Origin: Pelomonas sp039929605
Lineage (GTDB): Bacteria > Pseudomonadota > Gammaproteobacteria > Burkholderiales > Burkholderiaceae_C
Direction: 5' to 3'
DNA length: 64,000 bases
Assembly (NCBI RefSeq): GCF_039929605.1
Contig: NZ_JBDSQX010000075.1
Coordinates: 1 to 64,000 of the forward strand
The position numbers were made by a program, and so were the translations under genes. Under the pieces are notes generated by a model. The model was not told where the DNA came from, searched no databases, and saw only the letters and a list, made by a program, of their open reading frames with translations. Positions 45,974 through 52,611 of the stretch are shown here, piece after piece. Within the stretch, counting starts at the first letter, position 1. Every line of letters begins with the position of its first letter.

Positions 45974-47944
45974 TCAGCCCGCCGCGCTGGCGGGCAGCTC
46001 GATGAAGAACACGTTGCCCTGCTCCTGGCCGCACCAGCCTGCATGGCCGCCATGGTGCTGGGCCACGGCCTGCACGAAGGCCAGGCCCAGGCCCGCCCCC
46101 GGGGCGCCGGCCTGCGCCCCGACCCCGCTCCCGCCGCGGCGGAAAGCCTCGAAGAGGCCGGTGGCCAGCTCCGGGCGCAGCGGCACGCCCGCGTCCCTCA
46201 CCTCGATGCGCCAGCACGCCCCGGCGGCCATCAGTTGGCAGTGCACGCGCCCACCGCGGGGGCTGCCATGCTTGAGGGCGTTGTCGATCAGGTTCACCAG
46301 CGCGCGGGTCAGCATCGAGCGGTCACCCGAGACCAGGCATTCATGCGCCGGCGCCGGGCAGTCCAGCGTCACCGCCCTGGCCTGTGCCAGCGGCCAGCAG
46401 CCGTCGACCGCCTCGATCAAGGCATCGCGCAGGTCCAGCACCTCCAAGCGGTAGCCCTGCGCGGTTTCCGCACGGGCGAGCTGCACGAAGCCCTCGGCCA
46501 TTGCCAGCGCGCGGCGCGACTGCGCTTCGATCAACGGCAGCACCGAAGCGGCATGGGCACCGTCCTGCAACTCGATCAACGCCAGCGTGGCCGACAGAGG
46601 CGCCCGCAGGTCATGCGACAGGAAGTGCAGCGCCTGCTGGCGCTGGCGTTGCAGCGAGCGCACATGCGCTGCAGCCGCGGCCAGCGCCGCCATCCGGCGG
46701 TCGAGCAGGTCGCCATGGATGGCGGGTGGGTCGTAGCCCTCGCCGGGGGGCAGCTGCTGGCGCGTGCGCTCGAACTCACGGGCCAGGTAGGCGAGCGCCG
46801 CTTCGAGCCGCTGCCAGCTCCACAGCGGGTACAGCAGCAGCAGCCCCAGCAGCGCCGCCCCCGGTTGCCATTGCACGCCTGCCCATTGCGTCAACTGCAG
46901 CGCCCAGGCCAGGCAGACGGCCGCAGGCAGCAGCGCCAGCAGTGCGCCCACCGCCAGCCGTGGTGGTGCCAGGCGCAGGGCCAGGGCGGCCAGGCCGAGC
47001 ACGAGCAAGGTCAGCAGCGCCGCCTCCCAGGGCGCGGCGGCGCGCAGGCTGCGACCTTCGCGCAGGGCGGCGATCGTCTGCGCTGCCATCTCGACACCCG
47101 GCATCAACGCGTCCTGGCTGGCCATGGGCGTGGGGTAGGCGTCCGACAGGCCCGGCGCCGTGGCGCCGACCAGCACGATGGCGCCACGCAAGGACGCAGG
47201 CGGCACCCGGCCTTCAAGCACGTCGAGGTAGGACAGGCGCCGCACATGCCCCGGCGGGCCGGCGAAGGGAATCGTGTAGGGCTGCGCGCGCCGCCACCGG
47301 CCCGGCTCGGCACCAGCACCAACATCAGCACCGGGCGGCGGGCCGCTCAGCTCCTCGCCTGCAGCCCTGAGCACGGCCAGCGCGAAGTTCTCCCACAGCA
47401 CGTCGCCAAAGCCCTCGTGCAGAAAGACGCGCCGCGCCACGCCATCGGCATCCAGCGCCACATGCACATGCCCCAACCCGGCAGCGGCAGCGGCGAGCGC
47501 CGGTGCCGGCAGCGACACCACCGCCGCGCCAGGCTGCATCGGCGCCATGCGCAGCGGCAGCACCACGCGGCCATTGCGCCGCATGGCCGCAGCGAGCTGC
47601 GCGTCGTGGGCGGCATCGGGCTCGGAGAGCAGCAGGTCCAGGCCCACGGCGCGCGGCGCGGCTGCGGTGAGCGCGTCCAGCAGCCGTGCATGCACGTCAC
47701 GCGGCCAGGGCCAGCGCCCGATGGCGGCCAGGCTCGCATCGTCGATGCCCACGACCACGATGTCCTGCGGCATGGGGCGGGCGGCCCAGGCGAGCAGGCG
47801 GTCCGAGAGCAGGGCATCGGCCCGGCCCAGGCCGTTGAACGCCCCGAGCGCCACGAATGCCGCCACGAAGAGCAGCAGCCCCAGCCGTGCGCCCCGCCAC
47901 CCATGGCGGCCGGCCAGCCGGCGAGTGCGCTGCGGCCGGGGCAT
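45974..47944 (-). CDS. CHASE2-domain sensor histidine kinase
   Basis: 656 residues from the ATG that overlaps the FecR gene's stop (TGATG at 47946-47942). TM1 is at about 20-40. The extracytoplasmic CHASE2 domain (about 45-295) shows DIVVVGIDDASLAAIGRWPW, PRAVGLDLLLSEPD and GAIVLVGATAPGLSDAYPTP. Three more membrane helices follow at about 305-378. The phospho-acceptor is H444 in FLSHDLRAPLSATL. The ATPase domain has LVNLIDNALKHG and GAGLGLAFVQAVAQHHGG. It should sense a periplasmic signal and phosphorylate the regulator encoded two genes upstream. A longer reading into the FecR gene is a shadow. Confidence 0.9.
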   Translation of the reverse strand: MPRPQRTRRLAGRHGWRGARLGLLLFVAAFVALGAFNGLGRADALLSDRLLAWAARPMPQDIVVVGIDDASLAAIGRWPWPRDVHARLLDALTAAAPRAVGLDLLLSEPDAAHDAQLAAAMRRNGRVVLPLRMAPMQPGAAVVSLPAPALAAAAAGLGHVHVALDADGVARRVFLHEGFGDVLWENFALAVLRAAGEELSGPPPGADVGAGAEPGRWRRAQPYTIPFAGPPGHVRRLSYLDVLEGRVPPASLRGAIVLVGATAPGLSDAYPTPMASQDALMPGVEMAAQTIAALREGRSLRAAAPWEAALLTLLVLGLAALALRLAPPRLAVGALLALLPAAVCLAWALQLTQWAGVQWQPGAALLGLLLLYPLWSWQRLEAALAYLAREFERTRQQLPPGEGYDPPAIHGDLLDRRMAALAAAAAHVRSLQRQRQQALHFLSHDLRAPLSATLALIELQDGAHAASVLPLIEAQSRRALAMAEGFVQLARAETAQGYRLEVLDLRDALIEAVDGCWPLAQARAVTLDCPAPAHECLVSGDRSMLTRALVNLIDNALKHGSPRGGRVHCQLMAAGACWRIEVRDAGVPLRPELATGLFEAFRRGGSGVGAQAGAPGAGLGLAFVQAVAQHHGGHAGWCGQEQGNVFFIELPASAAG

Positions 47945-49581
47945 CAGCGGCTCGTCTGCACCCGCTCGCCGCTGCCCTGCTGCACCGGGTTGCCGTCGCT
48001 GCTGCAGACGCTGGCGTCGGTGTGGACCAGGCGTGGCGGCGAGAACGCCGAGCGCATGCCCTGCGCACTGATGGCCTGCATGCGCAGCGCGTAGGGCAGG
48101 CAGCGCGGCGGCACCGCAAGCTGCAGGCTGCCGGCCGCAACCTCTTCGTCCTGCAGCACGGCGCCGAAGCCGGCATCGGTGGCCACCTGCACGCGGTAGC
48201 GGTAGCCGTCGAGCGGCTTCCATTGCACCTGCCGGCCGTCGGCCACGATCTCGTCGGCGAGCGGGGCCGGCGGCAACGGCACGACGACAAACCGGCCGGG
48301 GTCGCCGAAGGGCCCGCGCTCGAGGCCGCCATCGCCCTCCGGCGCCAGCGAGGCCACGCGCCAGTACACCTCGCCGACGGGCAGCGCCTGCAGTTCGAAG
48401 TGGCAGCGCCCGCTGCCCTGCTGTTCCTGCAGCAGCGGCTCGAAACGCGGGTTGCTCGCCAGCTGCAGCAGGTAGGCCTGGGCCAGCGGCACGTCGGTGC
48501 AGGCGATGGCCACGCCGTCCGGGCCGACCGTGGCGCCGGGCAGCGGTGACTGCGCCAGCGGGGGCACCGGCGTGGTCTTGACCCACAGCGGGCCGCTCGC
48601 CTCGGCGCCCAGCAGCCCGTCGCCGTCCATGGCCCGGGCGCGCAGGCGGTAGCGCCCGTCAGGCAGGCCGTCGAGCACCAGCGGCGCTGGCGCCTCGACC
48701 GACCACAGCACGCGCGTGAAGGACGCGTCGTCCGCCACTTCGACGCGGTAGCGCTCGGCCCCGGCCACCGGCGGCAGCTGCAGCAATCCGGGCTGGGCTT
48801 CGACACGCAGCGGCTGGCCAGACAGATCGGGCGCCGGCAGCAGGGGCCTGAGCTGCGGCGGGCCGCCGGGCCGCACCACGGCGCCCTGCCCCGCCCGCAC
48901 GGCCACCGGCAAGCCGCCTGCGCGCGCCAGCGCCTGCACCTCGACGGTCCCTTCGATCACGTCGGCCGCAGTGCGCCCCGCCTCGGCGGGCACCGACACG
49001 CCGAAGCGCGTGCCGCGCACGCCAGCGGTTGCTAAAGGCGTCTTCACCTGGAAGTGCGAACCGGGCGACTGCGGCGCCACGTCCGCATCGACACGGCCCT
49101 GGTTCAGCTCGATCAGGATGTTGCGGCGCTGCGCCGCCGGGAGGTCGCGCAGGCGCAGCAGCCGGGAGCGGCTGTTGGCCTGCAGTTGCAGCAGCGATCC
49201 GTCGTGCAGCCGCAGGCTGACGAAGCCCTGCGCGCCCACCTCCAGCCCAGCGCCTTCGGGCACCAGCGCGCCGATGCGCAGCGGCGCCCCGTCGGCGCTG
49301 ACCGGCCCGCGCACATATTCGACCCGCGCGGGTGCGACCGCGCCCTTCAGCAGCGACGCCGGCAACAGCAGGCGCTGATGCGGGTGAAGGCGAAACGGCC
49401 GCGCCAGCCGGTTGAGCTTGGCGACTTCGGGCCAATGGCGTGCATCCTCGAGCAAGCGCCCGGCGATGACGTAGAGCGACTCGCCGCGCTGCACTTCGTA
49501 GGGCACCGTGTCCTGAGCCGGCGCTGCGCTTGCAGCGAAGGCGGCCACGGTCATCAGGCTGGCCATCAAACGCGCCGTCAT
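47944..49581 (-). CDS. LysM-FecR periplasmic protein
   Basis: 545 residues with a signal peptide (MTARLMASLMTVAAFAASAA). A LysM domain at about 26-75 (VPYEVQRGESLYVIAGRLLE, VAKLNRLARPFRLHPHQRLL) should bind peptidoglycan. A FecR domain at about 115-235 has VSLRLHDGSLLQLQANSR and TPLATAGVRGTRFGVSV. Two or more fibronectin-III-like segments follow. It is coupled at both ends: its ATG overlaps the regulator's stop (ATGA at 49581-49578) and its stop overlaps the kinase's start. The arrangement suggests a periplasmic accessory sensor acting with the CHASE2 kinase. Confidence 0.88.
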   Translation of the reverse strand: MTARLMASLMTVAAFAASAAPAQDTVPYEVQRGESLYVIAGRLLEDARHWPEVAKLNRLARPFRLHPHQRLLLPASLLKGAVAPARVEYVRGPVSADGAPLRIGALVPEGAGLEVGAQGFVSLRLHDGSLLQLQANSRSRLLRLRDLPAAQRRNILIELNQGRVDADVAPQSPGSHFQVKTPLATAGVRGTRFGVSVPAEAGRTAADVIEGTVEVQALARAGGLPVAVRAGQGAVVRPGGPPQLRPLLPAPDLSGQPLRVEAQPGLLQLPPVAGAERYRVEVADDASFTRVLWSVEAPAPLVLDGLPDGRYRLRARAMDGDGLLGAEASGPLWVKTTPVPPLAQSPLPGATVGPDGVAIACTDVPLAQAYLLQLASNPRFEPLLQEQQGSGRCHFELQALPVGEVYWRVASLAPEGDGGLERGPFGDPGRFVVVPLPPAPLADEIVADGRQVQWKPLDGYRYRVQVATDAGFGAVLQDEEVAAGSLQLAVPPRCLPYALRMQAISAQGMRSAFSPPRLVHTDASVCSSDGNPVQQGSGERVQTSR

Positions 49582-50294
49582 GCCGTGTGCGCCTCAGCCG
49601 AGCCGGCCACTGCGGGGTCCAGGGCCTCCAGCCGATAACCGTGCCCGTAGACGGCGACCAACCGGTAGCCGCGCTCGGGCCGCAGGCCGAGCTTGCTGCG
49701 CACGGCGGACACATGGGTGTCCAGCGTGCGCGTTGGCACCTCGGTATCCCGCCCCCACACGGTTTGCATCAGGTAGGCACGCGACAACAACTGCCCGAGC
49801 CGCTGGAAAAGGCAGTGCGCAAGCGCGAACTCACGCTGCTTGAGCTCGATGGGCTGGCCCTCGTACAGCACCAGGCATGAGGACGGCTGCAGCAGGAAGC
49901 CGCCATGCTGCAGGCCGGCCTCCTGCGCGGGGTAGGCACGGCGCAGCAGGGCCAGCATGCGGGCCTTCAGCTCGGCGCTGCGCACGGGCTTGGTGACGTA
50001 GTCGTCCGCACCGGCGCTCAGGGCTTGAACCACGTCCCGCTCCTCATCGCGATGGGTCACGAAGATGATGGGCGCGCGAACACGGTGCTGCCCGCGCAAG
50101 GCGCGCAGCACGTCCAGGCCGGAGGTATCGGGCAGTTCCCAGTCGATCAGGAAAAGGTCGAAGGTGGCCTGCCGCACCGCCTGCAGCAGCGCGGCTCCGC
50201 TGGAAAAGCGGTGGCAAGCATGACCAAGCGCCCCAACCACGCGGGCAAGCAGGTCGAGTTGGTGGACATCGTCGTCAAGAACGGCGATCTGCAT
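49578..50294 (-). CDS. OmpR-family response regulator of the CHASE2/FecR operon
   Basis: 238 residues from ATG 50294 (MQIAVLDDDVHQLDLL); a TTG at 50312 would add six residues. The receiver has D7-D8-D9, the phospho-acceptor D51 (LIDWELPDTSGL), T80 and K102 (YVTKPV). The C-terminal winged helix reads IELKQREFALAHCLFQ, RTLDTHVSAVRSKLGLRPE and YGHGYRLE. It is the first gene of a coupled three-gene operon with the FecR protein and CHASE2 kinase. Its natural targets may include the giant-gene promoter, where direct repeats with 11-bp period are seen. Confidence 0.92.
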   Translation of the reverse strand: MQIAVLDDDVHQLDLLARVVGALGHACHRFSSGAALLQAVRQATFDLFLIDWELPDTSGLDVLRALRGQHRVRAPIIFVTHRDEERDVVQALSAGADDYVTKPVRSAELKARMLALLRRAYPAQEAGLQHGGFLLQPSSCLVLYEGQPIELKQREFALAHCLFQRLGQLLSRAYLMQTVWGRDTEVPTRTLDTHVSAVRSKLGLRPERGYRLVAVYGHGYRLEALDPAVAGSAEAHTA

Positions 50295-50348
50295 GGCTGT
50301 CGTCGGGCGCAAAGCCGCGCATTGTCAACGACGCCGCCAGCCGCGGGC

Positions 50349-50401
50349 CACTGGTTCCTCCTCGCCCTCGGAGTAGATCCACACCTCGCCCACGGCGAGC
50401 G
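50349..50401 (-). pseudogene. Fragment of a second thioesterase gene copy
   Basis: 53 bp that match 51651-51703 at 49 of 53 positions. On the minus strand it would encode LAVGEVWIYSEGEEEPVA, nearly the same as TLAVGEVWIYSEGEDEPVA in the thioesterase at 51610-52035. No start, no stop and no rest of the gene are present. The fragment and the full gene, in the same orientation, flank the serine hydrolase gene. Confidence 0.8.
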
Positions 50402-50452
50402 ATAGTTGCGCCTTCGGCTCCGCGCCTCGCGGGTTCGGAACCAGCACTCACG

Positions 50453-51589
50453 ATGACCTTCATGCCCACGACCCATCACTCGCTCACCGGCCTTATCGCC
50501 GCCTTCATCGGCGGCTGCCTTCTCGCGGTTTTCGCACCGGCCGGCGCCGCCGGCCTGGATGAAGCCAACGCCATGACGCGGCAGTTCGTGCAGAAGACCA
50601 TGCAGGAGCGACGCATCCCTGGCCTGCAGATCGCCGTCATCCAGGACGGCCAACTGGTGCTGAGCGAAAGCTACGGCCTGGCCAGTGTCGAGAACCAGGT
50701 GCCAGCGACCAACACCACTTTGTTCCCGCTCAACTCGGGCACCAAGCCCGTCACCGGTGTCGCCATGGCGCAGTTGGCCCAAGCCGGGCTGGTGGATCTC
50801 AACGCGCCGATCTCGCGCTACCTCGATGACTTGCCCGCGACCTGGCGCGCCATTCGCGTGCGGCAACTGCTGGCACACACCTCCGGGCTGCCGGACATCG
50901 TCGAAGAGCCGGGCCTGATGGCAGGCAGCACGGAGGCCGGCATGTGGAAGGCGGTCAAGGCGCGGCCCGTGGAGGCCCAGCCGGGCGAGCGCTTCGCCTA
51001 CAACCAGACCAACTACGGCTTGCTGGCGCAGATCATCGCCAAGCAGACCGGCATGCCCTACGAGCAGTACGTCGCGCAACGGCAGTTCGCCGTCGCCGAC
51101 ATGCGCGCATCGACCTTCGGCGACAGCTACGACCCGGTGCCGCATGCGGCCACGATCTACAGCTACTTTCCCCGCCGCACGCTGGCCGCCAACGATGCCA
51201 ACCGGCTGTCTCGCTGGCTCTACGAAATACCGTACTCACTGAACGCAGGCGGCGGGCTGCTGACCACGGCGAACGAGATGGCGCGGTGGATCATGGCGCT
51301 GACCAGCGGTCGCCTGATGCCGATGAGCCAGCTCGATGGCATGTGGGCGCCGGAGAAGCTCAACGGCGGCGCCTCCGGTGATTGGTCAGCGGGCTGGCCG
51401 GTCCTCGCTGTGGCGCCCCATCGCCAGGTAGCCGGCATCGGCGGCAACCGATCCGCCTTCGTCATCTACCCCGACGACGGGCTGGCCATCGTGGTGCTGA
51501 CCAATCTGGTGGGCGGCAACCCCGAGCGCTTCATTCCGCAGATTGCCGAGCTCTACAGCAAGCGCTTGCCGGGCCAGTTGGCGCACTGA
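50453..51589 (+). CDS. Secreted serine hydrolase (beta-lactamase / penicillin-binding family)
   Basis: 378 residues with a signal peptide (SLTGLIAAFIGGCLLAVFAPAGA is the hydrophobic core and cut region, residues about 10-33). The nucleophile motif is S95-G-T-K98 in FPLNSGTKPVTG. The second motif reads Y183-N-Q instead of the usual Y-x-N in FAYNQTNYGLL. GIGGNRSAFVIYPDDG near residue 325 replaces the usual K/H-T-G motif. Such proteins are esterases, D-aminopeptidases or peptidoglycan hydrolases as often as beta-lactamases; substrate is unknown. ATG 50453 or 50462 are both possible. It sits between two thioesterase-related sequences and appears inserted there. Confidence 0.85.
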   Translation: MTFMPTTHHSLTGLIAAFIGGCLLAVFAPAGAAGLDEANAMTRQFVQKTMQERRIPGLQIAVIQDGQLVLSESYGLASVENQVPATNTTLFPLNSGTKPVTGVAMAQLAQAGLVDLNAPISRYLDDLPATWRAIRVRQLLAHTSGLPDIVEEPGLMAGSTEAGMWKAVKARPVEAQPGERFAYNQTNYGLLAQIIAKQTGMPYEQYVAQRQFAVADMRASTFGDSYDPVPHAATIYSYFPRRTLAANDANRLSRWLYEIPYSLNAGGGLLTTANEMARWIMALTSGRLMPMSQLDGMWAPEKLNGGASGDWSAGWPVLAVAPHRQVAGIGGNRSAFVIYPDDGLAIVVLTNLVGGNPERFIPQIAELYSKRLPGQLAH

Positions 51590-51609
51590 CGCCGTTTGAG
51601 CGCGCGACC

Positions 51610-52035
51610 TCAGCGCTCTCGCGGGATCGCATAGGTCCCCGTCGCGTGCGCCACCGGTTCGTCCTCGCCTTCGGAGTAGATCCACACCTCGCCCACGGCC
51701 AGCGTCTTGCCAAGCTTCATCAGCCGGCATCGCGCCACCAGGCGCCGGTCCGCACGCGGCTTGCGCAGGAAGTTGATGGAGAGGTTGGTCGTCACCGCCA
51801 GCGGCACGATGCCGATGCGCGCGAGGATGGCGATATACAGCGCCACGTCGGCCAAAGTCATCATGACCGGGCCCGACACCGTGCCCCCAGGCCTCAGCTC
51901 GTGCTCGCCCACCGGGTGGGCCACGACGACGCTACCGTCGTCGTCCAGCTCTTCCAGCGTGCAGCGGTTCTGCGGGAATTCGGTGGCCAGAAAGTCGGCC
52001 AAGGTCTTCAAGTTCACGACTGCGGATGAGGTCAC
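51610..52035 (-). CDS. PaaI-type hot-dog thioesterase
   Basis: 141 residues from GTG 52035, supported by AAGGAG six bases upstream; earlier in-frame TTG codons are weaker. The PaaI/YiiD signature is visible in GGTVSGPVMMTLADVALYIA near residues 50-70, with the catalytic-region Asp in TLADVA, and NLSINFLRKP follows. These enzymes hydrolyse acyl-CoA, often aromatic or medium-chain. It converges with the serine hydrolase gene, 20 bp apart. A fragment of a second copy lies 1.3 kb away on the other side of that gene. Confidence 0.88.
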   Translation of the reverse strand: MTSSAVVNLKTLADFLATEFPQNRCTLEELDDDGSVVVAHPVGEHELRPGGTVSGPVMMTLADVALYIAILARIGIVPLAVTTNLSINFLRKPRADRRLVARCRLMKLGKTLAVGEVWIYSEGEDEPVAHATGTYAIPRER

Positions 52036-52108
52036 GGAGCACTCCTTGGCACGGTGCAAGCAGCTTATGGCAAGCTAACGGCCCACGTCGCCAACTTCGG
52101 GGCCCGCC

Positions 52109-52321
52109 ATGGACACCACTTTTGAAACCCTAGAAGCCGAGGTGCTGAAGCTGCCGTTGGCCCAGCGCACGAAGCTCCTGGACCGCGTGGTGGCCAGTCT
52201 CGACGCCGATGCCGCCCGTGATGCAGCCTGGGATGCAGTTGCCGCCAGCCGCGACGCCGAAGCCGCGCAACTCGTACCGATGGATGAGGCGCTGGCGCGG
52301 CTTCGCAACGAGCACGCGTGA
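52109..52321 (+). CDS. Addiction-module antitoxin (putative addiction component family)
   Basis: 70 residues, MDTTFETLEAEVLKLPLAQR then TKLLDRVVASLDADAARDAA and a helical acidic tail. The LPLAQRTKLLDRVVASL pattern is typical of the short antitoxins paired with RelE/ParE toxins. The stop overlaps the toxin's GTG start (GTGA at 52318-52321), so production of the pair is coupled. It is divergent from the thioesterase, 73 bp away. Because the toxin is truncated, the antitoxin may now have no target. Confidence 0.8.
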   Translation: MDTTFETLEAEVLKLPLAQRTKLLDRVVASLDADAARDAAWDAVAASRDAEAAQLVPMDEALARLRNEHA

Positions 52322-52545
52322 GCCGCTTCTTTGACCCCAGGGCCGAAGCGGAGTTGGCCGCAGCGTTCCGGTTCTACCGGCGAGAGGCTGGCGTGCAGGT
52401 GGCTCAGCGTTTTCTGGAAGAGTTCGAACGCATCGCGCGGCTCATCGAGCACCAACCCGGGCTGGGCACGCCGACCGGCGACGGCCGGCGCAGCTATCCG
52501 CTCCACGACTTTCCCTACTCGGTGATCTACGCCACCGACCAGTGA
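52318..52545 (+). CDS. RelE/ParE-family toxin, cut short by an in-frame stop
   Basis: 75 residues from GTG 52318: FFDPRAEAELAAAFRFYRRE, a helical hairpin, then LGTPTGDGRRSYPLHDFPYS and VIYATDQ. ParE-type toxins usually run about 95 residues and continue with a strand and an HRREPGYW-type end. Here the TGA at 52543-52545 stops the protein early, and the same frame continues with the missing end (see next entry). The catalytic or contact residues of the last strand would be lost, so the toxin is probably inactive unless the stop is read through. Confidence 0.8.
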   Translation: MSRFFDPRAEAELAAAFRFYRREAGVQVAQRFLEEFERIARLIEHQPGLGTPTGDGRRSYPLHDFPYSVIYATDQ

Positions 52546-52611
52546 GGCTTGCGCGTGCTCGTCGCGCGACATCAGCACCGCGAGCCGTCTCACGGCGACG
52601 GTCGACGCTGA
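52546..52611 (+). pseudogene. In-frame severed C-terminus of the ParE-like toxin
   Basis: Directly after the premature TGA, the same frame encodes GLRVLVARHQHREPSHGDGR and a final Arg before TGA 52609-52611. This matches the usual ParE end (a strand followed by HxHREP). The restored stop abuts the uvrD stop exactly, forming TGATCA as at the scpA/DUF808 junction, which supports 52611 as the ancestral end. Joined length would be 97 residues counting the stop position. Confidence 0.8.

Noticed and set aside
45950..48094. 714-codon plus-strand ORF opposite the CHASE2 kinase
   Set aside because: Arg/Gln/Pro-rich antisense reading. The minus strand encodes complete kinase motifs.
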